Shown here one piece after another: positions 50,957 through 60,183 of a stretch of DNA of 64,000 nucleotides; positions within the stretch are counted from its first letter, which is position 1, and every line of letters begins with the position of its first letter. The notes beneath the pieces were generated by a model. The model did no database searches and was not told the origin of the DNA. It saw only the letters and a program-made list of their open reading frames with translations. The position numbers were made by a program, and so were the translations under genes. Origin of the DNA: Brevibacterium sp. JSBI002 (GTDB lineage: Bacteria; Actinomycetota; Actinomycetes; Actinomycetales; Brevibacteriaceae); the NCBI RefSeq assembly GCF_026013965.1, contig NZ_CP110341.1, positions 3,224,001 to 3,288,000 on the forward strand, written 5' to 3'.

Positions 50957-52818
50957 TACTTCTTCTCCTCATCCTCTTCGTCGACAACTTCTGCGTCGAC
51001 GACATCGTCGTCGGCGCTTGCATCGGCTGCGCCCTCACCGGCAGCTTCGGCGCCTTCGGCACCGCCCTGCTGGCTGTAGATGGCTTCGCCGATCTTCTGC
51101 TGGTTCTCCACGAGCTTGTCGTAGGCGCTCTTCACGGCGTCGTCGTCTTCACCCTTGAGGGCTTCCTTGACGGCGTCGACGTCGCCCTGCATCTCGGTCT
51201 TGAGCTCTTCCGGCAGCTTGTCGGCGTTGTCGGTCAGCAGCTTCTCGGTCTGGTAGGCGAGGTTCTCCGCGTTGTTGCGGACGTCGGCAGCCTCACGGCG
51301 CTTCTTGTCCTCTTCAGCGTGCTCCTCGGCCTCGCGGACCATGCGGTCGATGTCTTCCTTCGGCAGTGCGGAACCGCCGGTGATCGTCATCGACTGCTCG
51401 GTGCCGGTGCCCTTGTCGGTGGCCGACACGTGGACGATGCCGTTGGCGTCGATGTCGAAGGCGACCTCGATCTGCGGCACACCGCGCGGAGCCGGCGCGA
51501 TGCCGGTCAGCTCGAAGGTGCCGAGGTTCTTGTTGTCGCGAGTGAACTCACGCTCACCCTGGAATACCTGGATCGACACGGAGGGCTGGTTGTCCTCAGC
51601 GGTGGTGAAAGTCTCCGAACGCTTGGTCGGGATCGGAGTGTTGCGCTCGATGAGCTTGGTCATCACGCCGCCCTTGGTCTCGAGTCCGAGCGAGAGCGGG
51701 GTGACGTCGATGAGCAGGACGTCCTTGCGCTCACCCACGAGGACACCGGCCTGGACGGCGGCGCCGATGGCGACGACCTCATCGGGGTTGACGCCCTTGT
51801 TGGGCTCCTTGCCTCCGGTGAGTTCGGTGACGACGGCGGAGACGCCGGGCATACGGGTCGAACCGCCGACGAGGACGACGTGGTCGATGTCGCTGACGGA
51901 GACGCCGGCGTCCTTCATGACTGCGTGGAACGGAGCCTTGGTGCGCTCGAGGAGGTCCTTGGTCAGGTCCTCGAACTTCGCACGGGTGAGGGTCTCATCC
52001 AGGTGGATGGGTCCGTTCTCGCTCATCGACAGGTACTGCAGCGAGATGTTCGTGCTGGTGGCCGAGGACAGTTCCTTCTTGGCCTGCTCTGCGGCTTCCT
52101 TGAGGCGCTGCAGAGCGGTGGCATCCTTGGTCAGGTCCACGCCGTAGTTGTTCTTGACCTGCTCGACCAGCCAGTCGACGATGCGCTGATCCCAGTCGTC
52201 ACCGCCGAGGCGGTTGTCACCGGAGGTCGCACGGACCTGAATGGTGGAGAAGTCGTCTTCGTCCTTGCCGACTTCCAGCAGGGAGACGTCGAAGGTACCG
52301 CCACCGAGGTCGAAGACGAGGATGAGCTCGTCTTCCTTGCCGCGCTCGAGGCCGTAGGCAAGAGCGGCAGCGGTGGGCTCGTTGATGATGCGCGAGACAT
52401 TGAGGCCGGCGATCTCACCGGCGTCCTTGGTTGCCTGGCGCTCAGCATCGTTGAAGTATGCGGGAACGGTGATCACCGCGTCGGTGACCTTCTCCTGCAG
52501 GTACTCTTCGGCGTCGTGCTTGAGCTTCTGGAGGATGCGTGCCGAAACCTCGGGGGCCGTCATCTTCTTGCCGCCGATCTCGGTGGACCAATCGGTGCCC
52601 ATGTGGCGCTTGACCGATGCGACTGTGTTCTTGATGTTCGTGACGGCCTGGCGCTTGGCGATCTCACCGACGAGGGAGTCGCCGTTCTTGTTGACTGCGA
52701 CGACGGACGGGGTTGTGCGACCGCCTTCCGCATTTGCGATGACCTTCGGGTCGCCGCCCTCGAGGACGGTGACGACGGAGTTCGTGGTTCCGAGGTCGAT
52801 TCCGACTGCACGTGCCAT
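50956..52818 (-). CDS. dnaK: Molecular chaperone DnaK (Hsp70)
   Basis: A 620-residue Hsp70. [21 protein letters not shown] is the phosphate-1 signature, followed by the ATPase-domain signatures [59 protein letters not shown] and [12 protein letters not shown]. The interdomain linker reads [14 protein letters not shown] and the substrate-binding domain shows [22 protein letters not shown]. The C-terminal lid ends in an acidic tail, [16 protein letters not shown]. It is the first gene of the operon, with promoter and two HAIR boxes upstream. All expected regions are present at full length. Confidence 0.98.
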   Translation of the reverse strand: MARAVGIDLGTTNSVVTVLEGGDPKVIANAEGGRTTPSVVAVNKNGDSLVGEIAKRQAVTNIKNTVASVKRHMGTDWSTEIGGKKMTAPEVSARILQKLKHDAEEYLQEKVTDAVITVPAYFNDAERQATKDAGEIAGLNVSRIINEPTAAALAYGLERGKEDELILVFDLGGGTFDVSLLEVGKDEDDFSTIQVRATSGDNRLGGDDWDQRIVDWLVEQVKNNYGVDLTKDATALQRLKEAAEQAKKELSSATSTNISLQYLSMSENGPIHLDETLTRAKFEDLTKDLLERTKAPFHAVMKDAGVSVSDIDHVVLVGGSTRMPGVSAVVTELTGGKEPNKGVNPDEVVAIGAAVQAGVLVGERKDVLLIDVTPLSLGLETKGGVMTKLIERNTPIPTKRSETFTTAEDNQPSVSIQVFQGEREFTRDNKNLGTFELTGIAPAPRGVPQIEVAFDIDANGIVHVSATDKGTGTEQSMTITGGSALPKEDIDRMVREAEEHAEEDKKRREAADVRNNAENLAYQTEKLLTDNADKLPEELKTEMQGDVDAVKEALKGEDDDAVKSAYDKLVENQQKIGEAIYSQQGGAEGAEAAGEGAADASADDDVVDAEVVDEEDEEKK

Positions 52819-52883
52819 AGTTTTCTCTCCTTACAGATCGTGAGTTCATGCGACTCGAATGTGTGCGATCGGGCGGCTCCGGT

Positions 52884-52959
52884 TCTTGAGTCAGAACCAC
52901 TCGACCGCACACATTGAGCCAACCGGACTCAAGTATTCTCTTCGAGGTTCCGACCGTCA
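52884..52959 (-). promoter_or_regulatory. dnaK promoter with two HspR HAIR boxes
   Basis: Read on the minus strand: -35 TTGACG (52959-52954), 17-base spacer, -10 AATACT (52936-52931). HAIR-type boxes (consensus CTTGAGT-N7-ACTCAAG) lie at 52912-52932 (ATTGAGC-N7-ACTCAAG on plus) and 52884-52904 (CTTGAGT-N7-ACTCGAC). The first overlaps the -10 and the second lies just downstream, so bound HspR would block RNA polymerase. Confidence 0.85.
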
Positions 52960-52970
52960 AGTCGGCCTCA

Positions 52971-52999
52971 TCAAAGTTGCGTACATCAGACTCAACTTT
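52971..52999 (-). terminator. Possible weak terminator after the P-loop protein gene
   Basis: Arms CAAAGTTG (52971-52978) and CAACTTTG (52992-52999) with a 13-base loop, 40 bases downstream of the minus-strand stop at 53039. The stem is short and not GC-rich. Confidence 0.35.
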
Positions 53000-53038
53000 G
53001 CTGAGGATGGTTTTATTCCGGCGGGAGAGGATTTCTTT

Positions 53039-53689
53039 TCAGACAGCCGCTGTGGCATCGAGCAGGCCGAGAACATCATCGACAACAGCGTCCCGATGCG
53101 ACAGCACGACACGACCCCAAGGCTCACCGTCACCGAGGCTGTCACCACGAAGGACGCGTTCGCGCAGCTCGACCCAGCGCCTCCAATGACGGTCGAAGGC
53201 GCGTCGTCTCACGACCCTCTTCCGCTGCTCCTGACCACGAAGCGCGGACTCTCGATCCGTATCGATGAAGACGATCATCGGTCGATATCCGAGAATCCCT
53301 GCAAGGCCCACAATGAGTCGGCGACTCCATCGGCGGGTGCCCGGATCATGGATGACCAGCGGTCTGCCGCACTTGTTGAGCATGAGCGCGAGCACGCAGA
53401 GATGGGCAATAGTGTGAAGAATCGGCCGGACAAGCGCGTACGGCAACCACGGCATCCACTGACGCAGCCGACGTCGCAGGTTCTCCGGGTCCGCCGACCG
53501 CACCTGAGGTGATCGGCCTCGTAATACTCTGAGCGCCTCCGTCTTGCCCGCCCCGGGAACCCCGGCGATGACAATGAGAGGAGTCGCACCAGCACCGTCC
53601 GATGCGCCGCCGCCTTCGCGCTCTCCTGCGTAACGGTCGAGCTGCCCGACGCTCCCGTCGTCGCCTCTCGCCTGGACTGCTGATCCCAT
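53039..53689 (-). CDS. P-loop NTP-binding (kinase-like) protein
   Basis: A 216-residue protein with Walker A GVPGAGKT at about residues 43-50 (LIVIAGVPGAGKTEALRVLRG). VIHDPGTRRWSRRL and MIVFIDTDRESALRGQEQRKRVV occupy the positions of the Walker B strand and the lid seen in AAA_33/zeta-toxin-like small kinases, which phosphorylate small molecules. The Arg-rich C-terminal half supports a nucleotide kinase type. The first 35 residues are disordered. ATG 53689 has GGAGAGG upstream. No partner antitoxin or substrate pathway gene is adjacent, so function is open. It is upstream of, and convergent with nothing but, the heat-shock promoter region. Confidence 0.75.
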   Translation of the reverse strand: MGSAVQARGDDGSVGQLDRYAGEREGGGASDGAGATPLIVIAGVPGAGKTEALRVLRGRSPQVRSADPENLRRRLRQWMPWLPYALVRPILHTIAHLCVLALMLNKCGRPLVIHDPGTRRWSRRLIVGLAGILGYRPMIVFIDTDRESALRGQEQRKRVVRRRAFDRHWRRWVELRERVLRGDSLGDGEPWGRVVLSHRDAVVDDVLGLLDATAAV

Positions 53690-53767
53690 GGTGACCTCTC
53701 CGAGTCAGATATTGAGAGTCAGCATAGAGGCGATTTCTTCGCCGTCACTGCGAAGTCCCTCGGAGAT

Positions 53768-54796
53768 TCACTCGCCGAGGTGGTCCTCCAGATCGTCGAG
53801 GATCTGACCGGCCCCGGTCGGACCGAGGCCGAGGAACCAGACATCGTCATTGACGCGGATGACCTTGCCGTCCTTGACCGCGTCGAGACCCTTCCATTGG
53901 CTCGATTCGAGTGCCTTCTTCTCCCCGGTCGCCTCCGGATCGCCGTAGCTGGTGTAGAAGACATAGTCGCCGGCCGCCTGGTCGAGGTTCTCCGGGGAGA
54001 TCTCGACGGCGAGCTCGTCGACGTCCTGGTTCTTCGGACGCTTGAACCCGGCATCGTGGAGGATGACTCCGATGAGCGACTGATTCGCGTACAGACGGAG
54101 GCGGCCAGGCATGAAACGCACGAGCGAGATCGTCGGGTCGCCGTCGACGGAGTCCTTGAGCTCCCCAGCCTCGCGAGCGTATTCCTCAAGCTCATTCGTC
54201 GTCTCGTCTTCCATGCCCATCGCCTCACCGACGAGGCGGAAGTTCTCCTTCCACGGGAAGCCGGGACGAATCGAGAACACCGTCGGGGCAATGGAGTCGA
54301 GTTCGTCATAGAGTTTGTCGGCGCGCAGTTGGCTGCCGAGGATGAGGTCGGGCTCGAGTGAGGCGATCTTCTCAAGATCAAGCTCCTGAATCGTGCCGAC
54401 CGTCTCGACTCCCTTGACCTGGTCTTCGAGATAGCTCGGCACCGGGCTGGCACCTTCGGTCGTCACCATGCCGACGGGCTTGATGCCCAGCGATAGGACA
54501 TCGTCTAGCTCTCCCGTGTCGAGAACGACGACGCGCTCGGGCTTCTTCTCGATCTCCGTGGTGCCATTGGCATGCTTGACCGTCCGCGGGAAGACCCCGT
54601 CCTCGGCATCGCTGCCGAGCTTCGCAGTCTCCTCATCAGCCGTGCCGAAGGCCTCGCCTCCTGTCGCGACATCTTTGTTGCCGACGTCGCCATCGGCACC
54701 CTTGTCGTCCTCGGCGGCACAGCCGGCAGCGAGCAGGGCAATGGTCATAGCGGAGGCTGCCACGGCGACCGCCCGATTCTTCAGAGTCGATTTCAC
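53768..54796 (-). CDS. Iron-siderophore ABC transporter substrate-binding lipoprotein
   Basis: A 342-residue periplasmic-binding-type protein (FecB/FepB class). GTG 54796 starts a lipoprotein signal (VKSTLKNRAVAVAASAMTIALLAAGCAAE, lipobox LAAGC). Two lobes joined by a long helix follow, with VVVLDTGELDDVLSLGIKPVGMV, IASLEPDLILGSQLRADKLYDELDSIAPTV and the C-terminal VRPGPTGAGQILDDL-like end. It captures a ferric siderophore for an ABC importer not encoded here. A 19-base iron box touches the start codon; TAGGCT at the right distance suggests a -10 and a leaderless mRNA. It is divergent from a second, interrupted binding-protein gene. Confidence 0.9.
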   Translation of the reverse strand: MKSTLKNRAVAVAASAMTIALLAAGCAAEDDKGADGDVGNKDVATGGEAFGTADEETAKLGSDAEDGVFPRTVKHANGTTEIEKKPERVVVLDTGELDDVLSLGIKPVGMVTTEGASPVPSYLEDQVKGVETVGTIQELDLEKIASLEPDLILGSQLRADKLYDELDSIAPTVFSIRPGFPWKENFRLVGEAMGMEDETTNELEEYAREAGELKDSVDGDPTISLVRFMPGRLRLYANQSLIGVILHDAGFKRPKNQDVDELAVEISPENLDQAAGDYVFYTSYGDPEATGEKKALESSQWKGLDAVKDGKVIRVNDDVWFLGLGPTGAGQILDDLEDHLGE

Positions 54797-54815
54797 GAAG
54801 ATGAGCCTACCCTAA
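54797..54815 (-). promoter_or_regulatory. DtxR/IdeR-type iron box abutting the siderophore-binding gene
   Basis: On the minus strand TTAGGGTAGGCTCATCTTC, close to the consensus TTAGGTTAGGCTAACCTAA. It ends directly at the GTG start, includes the -10-like TAGGCT, and fits iron repression of a leaderless transcript. Confidence 0.65.
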
Positions 54816-54885
54816 GTGTTCACCCCCGATCGACATGCCGCACCTTCCGCAGAATCTCACCACCGATGCAGTTTCCCGGGCCTAC

Positions 54886-54904
54886 TTAGGTTAGGCTCAT
54901 CTAA
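54886..54904 (+). promoter_or_regulatory. DtxR/IdeR-type iron box upstream of the fepB-like gene
   Basis: TTAGGTTAGGCTCATCTAA matches the iron-box consensus at about 16 of 19 positions and contains a -10-like TAGGCT. It lies 27 bases before ATG 54932. With 54797-54815 it forms a divergent iron-controlled pair. Confidence 0.75.
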
Positions 54905-54931
54905 GCAAGCGAACATTCTCGTAAGGCCCCC

Positions 54932-55957
54932 ATGTCCCCCGTCAAGCTCGGCAGCACACGCGTATCTGCCGCAGTCACCCTCATCGCCGCCCTCAGCCTC
55001 AGCGCCTGCGGCGGGTCCGGCTCCTCCGAATCCGGCAATGCCGCCGCCGACGGTCAATGGCCCCTGACGATCACGGACGATACCGGCCGCGAAGTGACCA
55101 TCAACGAGGCACCCGAATCGATCGTCTCCACCTCGGTGACCCTCACCGGCAGCCTCCTCGCCGTTGACGCACCGGTCACTGCCTCCGGCGCCACTATGCC
55201 CAACTCTCCCGTCGCCGACGACCAGGGCTTCTTCACACAGTGGAGCGACGTCGCGAAGGAGAAGGACGTCAAGGCCCTCTATCAGGGCGACCCCGATGTC
55301 GAGGCCGTGCTCGCCGAGGAACCCGATCTCATCGTGGTCTCGAAGACCGGCCAAGATTCAGCGAACGCCATCTACGACCAGCTCAGCGACATCGCCCCGA
55401 CCGTCGTCATCGACTACGGCGACAAGGACTGGCAGGAGGTCACCACCAAACTCGGCGAGGTGACCGGCCACGAGGTTGAGGCGAAGTAGGTCAACGACGA
55501 ATTCGGCTCCCGCGCCGAGGAGGTCAGATCCGCCATTGATGCTCCAGGTCAGCCGGTCACCGGCATGATCTTCAACGAGAAGGCCAAGGGCGGAGGATCC
55601 GGGGCGAGCGCGAACATCTGGACACCGGAATCCGCGCAGGGCAAGCTCCTCCAAGAGGTCGGCTTCGAACTCGCCGAGGTCCCCGAAGGCACAGCCGGCC
55701 AGGGCGAGATGGGCAAACGCGCCGATATCGTCGAAGTCACAGGTGAGAACCTGTCGAAGGCCGTCACCGGCGAATCCGTGTTCCTGTTCAACGCGAACGA
55801 GAAGACCGCCGCGTCGTATGCGAAGAACTCGCTCGTCGAGAGCACACCGGCCCTGAAGAACGATGCCGTCTACGCGATGGGCATCGACTCCTTCCGACTC
55901 GACTATTACTCCGCTACGAACGTCCTCGACCGCGTCGAGGACGAATTCGGCAAGTGA
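54932..55957 (+). pseudogene. fepB: Iron-enterobactin-type substrate-binding lipoprotein with in-frame TAG
   Basis: A 341-codon frame of the FepB family. The lipoprotein signal is [14 protein letters not shown], and the mature protein shows [69 protein letters not shown] and the C-terminal KNDAVYAMGIDSFRLDYYSATNVLDRVEDEF. Codon 186 (55487-55489) is TAG between GHEVEAK and VNDEFGSRAEEV, and the frame continues intact after it, so a single CAG-to-TAG change (or read error) splits the gene. ATG 54932 has GTAAGG five bases upstream. If truncated, lobe 2 is lost and the protein would be inactive. Suppression by a tRNA cannot be excluded but has no support here. Confidence 0.87.
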
Positions 55958-55977
55958 ACACCTGAACCCGAAACGGA

Positions 55978-56012
55978 CGGCCGGCAACGGGGATACTTCT
56001 CGCTGCCGGCCG
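55978..56012. terminator. Terminator-like hairpin between fepB and lldD
   Basis: Arms CGGCCGGCA (55978-55986) and TGCCGGCCG (56004-56012) with a 17-base loop, 20 bases after the fepB frame ends, between convergent genes. Beyond it a short direct repeat GGCGGGGCCGCCTCGG occurs at 56049 and 56081. Confidence 0.6.
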
Positions 56013-56100
56013 CCGGACTGGTGCAGGAAGGGCCACGTGGGCTCTCCGGGCGGGGCCGCCTCGGTGATCTGATTGACCCCGGCGGGGCCGCCTCGGCGAA

Positions 56101-57369
56101 TCAGCCCTTGGCCGGGCGGGAACTGATGATCTCCGCGCGCTCGTCGCGGTTGAACTGACGCAGCTGGGTCACGTGTGAGGGGTTGAGCTCGGAGACATCG
56201 GCGACCTGGAGCAGGCGCATGGTGCGCTCGACCTGCTCACCGAGGATCTCGATCGTCCGGTCTACGCCTTCCCGACCGCCGGCCATGAGACCGAAGAGGT
56301 AGGCGCGGCCGACGAGGGTGAAGTCCGCGCCGAGCGCCAGGGAGGCGACGATGTCGGCGCCGTTGCGGATTCCGGTGTCGATGATGATCTCCACGTCCTT
56401 GCCGATCTCACGAGCCACCTCGGGGAGGAGCTCGAAGGGAACGGGTGCCCGGTCGAGCTGACGTCCGCCGTGGTTGGACAGGACGATCGAGTCGACGCCG
56501 AGGTCGGCGAGCTTCTTCGCGTCCTCGAGCGTCTGCACGCCCTTGACGGAGAACTTACCGGGCCACATGGCACGGATCTCGGCGAGGTCGTCGAAATCGA
56601 TCGAGGGATCCATTGCCGAGTCGAGGAGCTCGCCGACCGTTCCGCCGGTCTCCGACAGGGAGGCGAACTCGAGCTTCGGGGTGGTCAGGAAGTCCCACCA
56701 CCACCAGGGACGCGGGATGGCGTTGAGGATCGTCTGCGGGGTCAGCTGCGGCGGAATGGAGAAGCCGTTGCGGGTATCGCGCAGTCGGGCGCCGGCGACG
56801 GGGGCGTCGACGGTGAAGAAGAGAGTGTCGAACCCGGCGTTCTTCGCCCGCTCGACGAGGCCGTAGGAGATGTCGCGCTGCTTCATCACATAGAGCTGGA
56901 ACCAATTGCGCCCGTGCGGGTTGGTCTTCTTGACGTCCTCGATCGAGGTCGTGCCCAGCGTCGAGAGCGTGAACGGGATGCCCGCAGCCCCCGCGGCTCC
57001 GGCGCCGGCGGTCTCACCCTCGGTCTGCATGAGTCGGGTGAAGCCGGTCGGCGCGATGCCGAAGGGCATGGCCGAGCTGCCGCCCATGATCTGGGTCGAG
57101 GTGTCGACGTTCGTGACGTCCTTGAGGATCGAGGGGTGGAACTCGATATCGCGGAAGGACTGGACCGAGCGCTCCATCGAGATCTCACCCTCGGCGGCCC
57201 CATCCGTGTAGTCGAACGCCGCGGCCGGGGTCCGGCGCTTCGCGATCTTGCGCAGGTCCTCGATTGTCAGCGCATTCTCCAAGCGGCGCTTCTTCGGGTC
57301 GAGTTCGAACTTCTTGAACTTCATCAGCTCGAAGATCTCGGCCGGCTGAGGAATCTGCCTCTTGACCAT
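56101..57369 (-). CDS. lldD: FMN-dependent alpha-hydroxy-acid (L-lactate) dehydrogenase
   Basis: A 422-residue flavoprotein of the glycolate oxidase/L-lactate dehydrogenase family. [28 protein letters not shown] and the active-site signature SNHGGRQLD, with the catalytic His and the substrate Arg, are present. [40 protein letters not shown] and [42 protein letters not shown] are further FMN-binding and family segments. It oxidises L-lactate to pyruvate, passing electrons to the quinone pool. It is second in an operon with the lactate permease, 90 bases downstream. The divergent FadR-type regulator completes an lld module. The mycofactocin-linked MftD subgroup is an alternative, but no mft genes are seen. 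Confidence 0.92.
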   Translation of the reverse strand: MVKRQIPQPAEIFELMKFKKFELDPKKRRLENALTIEDLRKIAKRRTPAAAFDYTDGAAEGEISMERSVQSFRDIEFHPSILKDVTNVDTSTQIMGGSSAMPFGIAPTGFTRLMQTEGETAGAGAAGAAGIPFTLSTLGTTSIEDVKKTNPHGRNWFQLYVMKQRDISYGLVERAKNAGFDTLFFTVDAPVAGARLRDTRNGFSIPPQLTPQTILNAIPRPWWWWDFLTTPKLEFASLSETGGTVGELLDSAMDPSIDFDDLAEIRAMWPGKFSVKGVQTLEDAKKLADLGVDSIVLSNHGGRQLDRAPVPFELLPEVAREIGKDVEIIIDTGIRNGADIVASLALGADFTLVGRAYLFGLMAGGREGVDRTIEILGEQVERTMRLLQVADVSELNPSHVTQLRQFNRDERAEIISSRPAKG

Positions 57370-57459
57370 GTAAATCGCTCCTTTGGTTAGGCGGGGTTGA
57401 TGAGCAATGGGTGGTGGTTGGTGCGGGCGGTGCGGGTGGCGTGACTGCGCGGCGCGGCC

Positions 57460-59148
57460 TCAGGAGCCGGGGACCATCCAGGACAGCACCGTCGACTGGA
57501 GTCCGACGAGCAGACACATGACGACGAGCATGCCCAGGGACCAGCCGATGACGCGGCGGAGGATCGAGGCCTCCCTGCCGAGCAGGCCGACGGCGGTGGC
57601 CGCGATGGTGAGGTTCTGCGGGCTGACCATCTTGCCGAGGACGCCGCCGGAGCTGTTGGCACCGACGAGCAGCAGCGGGTTGAGCCCGGCCTCGTGTGCG
57701 GCGGTCTGCTGCAGGGTCGCGAACAGTGCGTTCGCCGAGGTGTCCGAACCGGTCACGGCAGTGCCCAGCCAGCCGAGGATCGGTGAGAGGAAGGCGAAGA
57801 AGGCTCCGGTGCCGGCGATCCAGGTGCCGATAGTGATCGTCTGGCCCGAGAGGTTCATGACATAGGCCAGCGCGAGAACGGAGCCGACGGTGAGGATCGA
57901 GAACTTCATCTTCACGACGTTGACGATGAACACATCGACGGCGTCCTTCGCCGACATCTTGTACACGATCGCCACGATGACGCCGGAGATGAGCAGCAGA
58001 GTGCCCGGTGAGGACAGCCATTGGAAGTTGTACACCGTGCTTGTCGAGACTTCGCCGGCGGCGTTGAGGATGGTCCCGTGCAGTCCGGGCCACGGGATCT
58101 TCACATCGGTCGATGCCAGCCAGTCGTTCAGCGCCGGCACGAGTTTGGCCACGGAGAAGATGACGATCACGAGCAGGTACGGGAAGAGCGCGAGGAAGAC
58201 TCGAGACCCGGTCAGCGGCGCGGTCTCCTTCTTCACATCGGTGGCCACGGCGGCGGAGGCACCGCCGGCATCAGGAGCATCGGCACCTTCGTGTTCGCGC
58301 TCATCGGCCATGCGGTCGAGTGCGTCCTGGCCGCCCTTCGGCTTCCAGAAGCGCAGCATGATGACAACCGCGGCGAGACCGACGAGGGAGGCGATGATGT
58401 CGGTGAGTTCGACGGAGAGGAACGTGGCGGAGACCCACTGGGCGAGGCCGAAGGCGATGCCCACGACGAGGGCCAACGGCCAGATCTGCTTCAGCCCGCG
58501 TCGTCCGTCGACGAGCAGAACGAGGAAGAGCGGCACGACCGCAGCGAGGAACGGGGTCTGGTGGCCGACCATGGCGCCGATGTCCTGGTAGTCGATCCCC
58601 GTCAGGGCGCCAGCGGTGATGATCGGGATGGCGATGGCGCCGAAGGCCACCGGTGCGGTGTTGGCCACGAGGACGACGACCGCGGCACGCATTGCGGTGA
58701 AGCCGACGGCGACGAGCATGACACCGGTGATCGCCACCGGGGCACCGAATCCGGCGAGCGCTTCGAGGAGTCCGCCGAAGCAGAAGGCTACGATGATGGC
58801 CTGGATGCGCGGGTCATCGGAGATGACGTTGATGACCAGCCGCAGGTCCTCGAAGTGCCCCGAGCGCACGGTCAGTTCGTAGAGCCAGATCGCTGTGATG
58901 ACGATCCACATGATCGGGAACAGTCCGAAGGCGAACCCCTGCGTCGCCGAGAGCGCGGCGAGTCCGACTGGCATTCCGTAGGCGGCGATCGCGACGATGA
59001 GAGCGACGCCGACGGCGGTCAGTCCGGCCCAGTGGGCCTTCCATTTGAGTGCGCCGAGGGTGACGAAGATCGTAAGCAGCGGCAGGATCGCCAGCAGGGA
59101 TGACCACAGAAGGCTGTCGGCCACTGGTGCGATTTCAGGTGTGTACAT
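57460..59148 (-). CDS. lldP: L-lactate permease
   Basis: A 562-residue membrane protein from ATG 59148 (GGAGA upstream). It has about 14 TM helices in the LctP/LldP pattern: SSLLAILPLLTIFVTLGALKWKAHWAGLTAV, GLFPIMWIVITAIWLYELTVRSGHFEDLR, CFGGLLEALAGFGAPVAITGVML, MVGHQTPFLAAVVPLFLV, ILGWLGTAVTGSDTSANALFATLQ and ANSSGGVLGKMVSPQNLTIA, all conserved LctP segments. It takes up lactate (and possibly glycolate) by proton symport. It is first in the minus-strand operon with lldD and divergent from the regulator gene. The cytoplasmic loop around residues 290-330 is charged and variable. Confidence 0.93.
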   Translation of the reverse strand: MYTPEIAPVADSLLWSSLLAILPLLTIFVTLGALKWKAHWAGLTAVGVALIVAIAAYGMPVGLAALSATQGFAFGLFPIMWIVITAIWLYELTVRSGHFEDLRLVINVISDDPRIQAIIVAFCFGGLLEALAGFGAPVAITGVMLVAVGFTAMRAAVVVLVANTAPVAFGAIAIPIITAGALTGIDYQDIGAMVGHQTPFLAAVVPLFLVLLVDGRRGLKQIWPLALVVGIAFGLAQWVSATFLSVELTDIIASLVGLAAVVIMLRFWKPKGGQDALDRMADEREHEGADAPDAGGASAAVATDVKKETAPLTGSRVFLALFPYLLVIVIFSVAKLVPALNDWLASTDVKIPWPGLHGTILNAAGEVSTSTVYNFQWLSSPGTLLLISGVIVAIVYKMSAKDAVDVFIVNVVKMKFSILTVGSVLALAYVMNLSGQTITIGTWIAGTGAFFAFLSPILGWLGTAVTGSDTSANALFATLQQTAAHEAGLNPLLLVGANSSGGVLGKMVSPQNLTIAATAVGLLGREASILRRVIGWSLGMLVVMCLLVGLQSTVLSWMVPGS

Positions 59149-59247
59149 GGTTTCTCCAAATCGGCCGGGCCTGCCCACATCGGGTCCGTTCCCCTGTGAA
59201 CGTGCTCCGAACTCGAATGTTCGAAATTTTCAGTATGGCCTTTATGA

Positions 59248-59258
59248 GGTCAGACCAT
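59248..59258. promoter_or_regulatory. Candidate LldR-type operator
   Basis: AGGTCAGACCA contains the perfect half-sites GGT-CAG-ACC and resembles the GntR/FadR-family LldR sites (TNGT-N3-ACNA). It lies in the 227-base gap between lldP and the regulator gene, 100 bases before lldP. Confidence 0.45.
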
Positions 59259-59375
59259 TAATCTGAGCATAGGACGAAGGTGTGATCTGCGTCAACTGTT
59301 TTCTTCCGGAGGCGGTTCCGGTCACACCCCCACGAGCAGAACGACGAGCAACGAGAGGCATGACATGATGGCGCG

Positions 59376-60173
59376 GTGGAGACGACCATGAATGATGATA
59401 CGAACGAGGTCCGCCCGGAGCAGACGGGCAGCGCCGAGGCGGCCGCGGGCCCCGAATGGAAACCCGTGAGTCGGGCGAGCACCTATGAGCTCGTCATCGA
59501 TGCCGTCGAAGAGCAGATCATGACCGGCTCGCTGGGCGTCGGAGATCCCCTCCCGGCCGAACGCGACCTGGCGATGAAGCTCGGCGTCAGTCGCGCCAGT
59601 GTGCGCGAGGCGCTGCGCGTGCTCGACAGCCTCGGCGTCGTCCGGTCTTCGGGCGGGTCCGGCCGCGGTGCCGGCACGTTCATCGCTGCAATGCCCTCGG
59701 CAGCGCTCACACGCTTCCTCCGCCTTCACGTCGCGCTCACGAACTTCAGCATCGATGACGTGACGGAGACGCGCATCCAGCTCGAACGCTCCAGCGCGAT
59801 CCTCGCGGCGACCCGAGCCGATAAGGACGCACTGGCAGAGGTGAATGCACAGCTGGCGATGATGGACACTCCCGGGATCAGCCTGGAGACCTTCAACGAC
59901 GCGGACACCGCGTTCCACGTCGCCATCGCTCAGGCGGCTGGAAATCAGCTGTTCTCCGACCTCACCGGGGCCATCCGCACCTCTCTGCGGAAGTCGATCT
60001 TCTCCTCGTTCAGCCGCGTCGACGACCAGCAGGCGCTGATGGCGAAGCTGCAGTCCCAACACCACGGGATCATGGACGCCATCACCGCCGGTCGCGCCGA
60101 GGAGGCTGCGGCCCTGACCGAAGAGCACATCCGCTTCGCCGCCTCACGCCTACCCGGCCTCTCAGACACCTGA
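59376..60173 (+). CDS. lldR: FadR-subfamily GntR regulator, probable LldR
   Basis: A 265-residue regulator. The winged-helix domain lies at about residues 38-105: YELVIDAVEEQIMTGSLGVGDPLPAERDLAMKLGVSRASVREALRVLDSLGVVRSSGG. A C-terminal FCD effector domain follows (about 130-255), with DADTAFHVAIAQAAGNQLF and HHGIMDAITAGRAEEAAALTEEHIRF bearing the metal-binding Asp/His residues. GTG 59376 or ATG 59388 are both possible starts. It is divergent from lldP-lldD, and lactate-responsive LldR proteins are of this exact class, so repression of that operon released by lactate is the expected role. Its stop is 10 bases before the third palindrome. Confidence 0.88.
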   Translation: METTMNDDTNEVRPEQTGSAEAAAGPEWKPVSRASTYELVIDAVEEQIMTGSLGVGDPLPAERDLAMKLGVSRASVREALRVLDSLGVVRSSGGSGRGAGTFIAAMPSAALTRFLRLHVALTNFSIDDVTETRIQLERSSAILAATRADKDALAEVNAQLAMMDTPGISLETFNDADTAFHVAIAQAAGNQLFSDLTGAIRTSLRKSIFSSFSRVDDQQALMAKLQSQHHGIMDAITAGRAEEAAALTEEHIRFAASRLPGLSDT

Positions 60174-60183
60174 CCCTCCCCAA

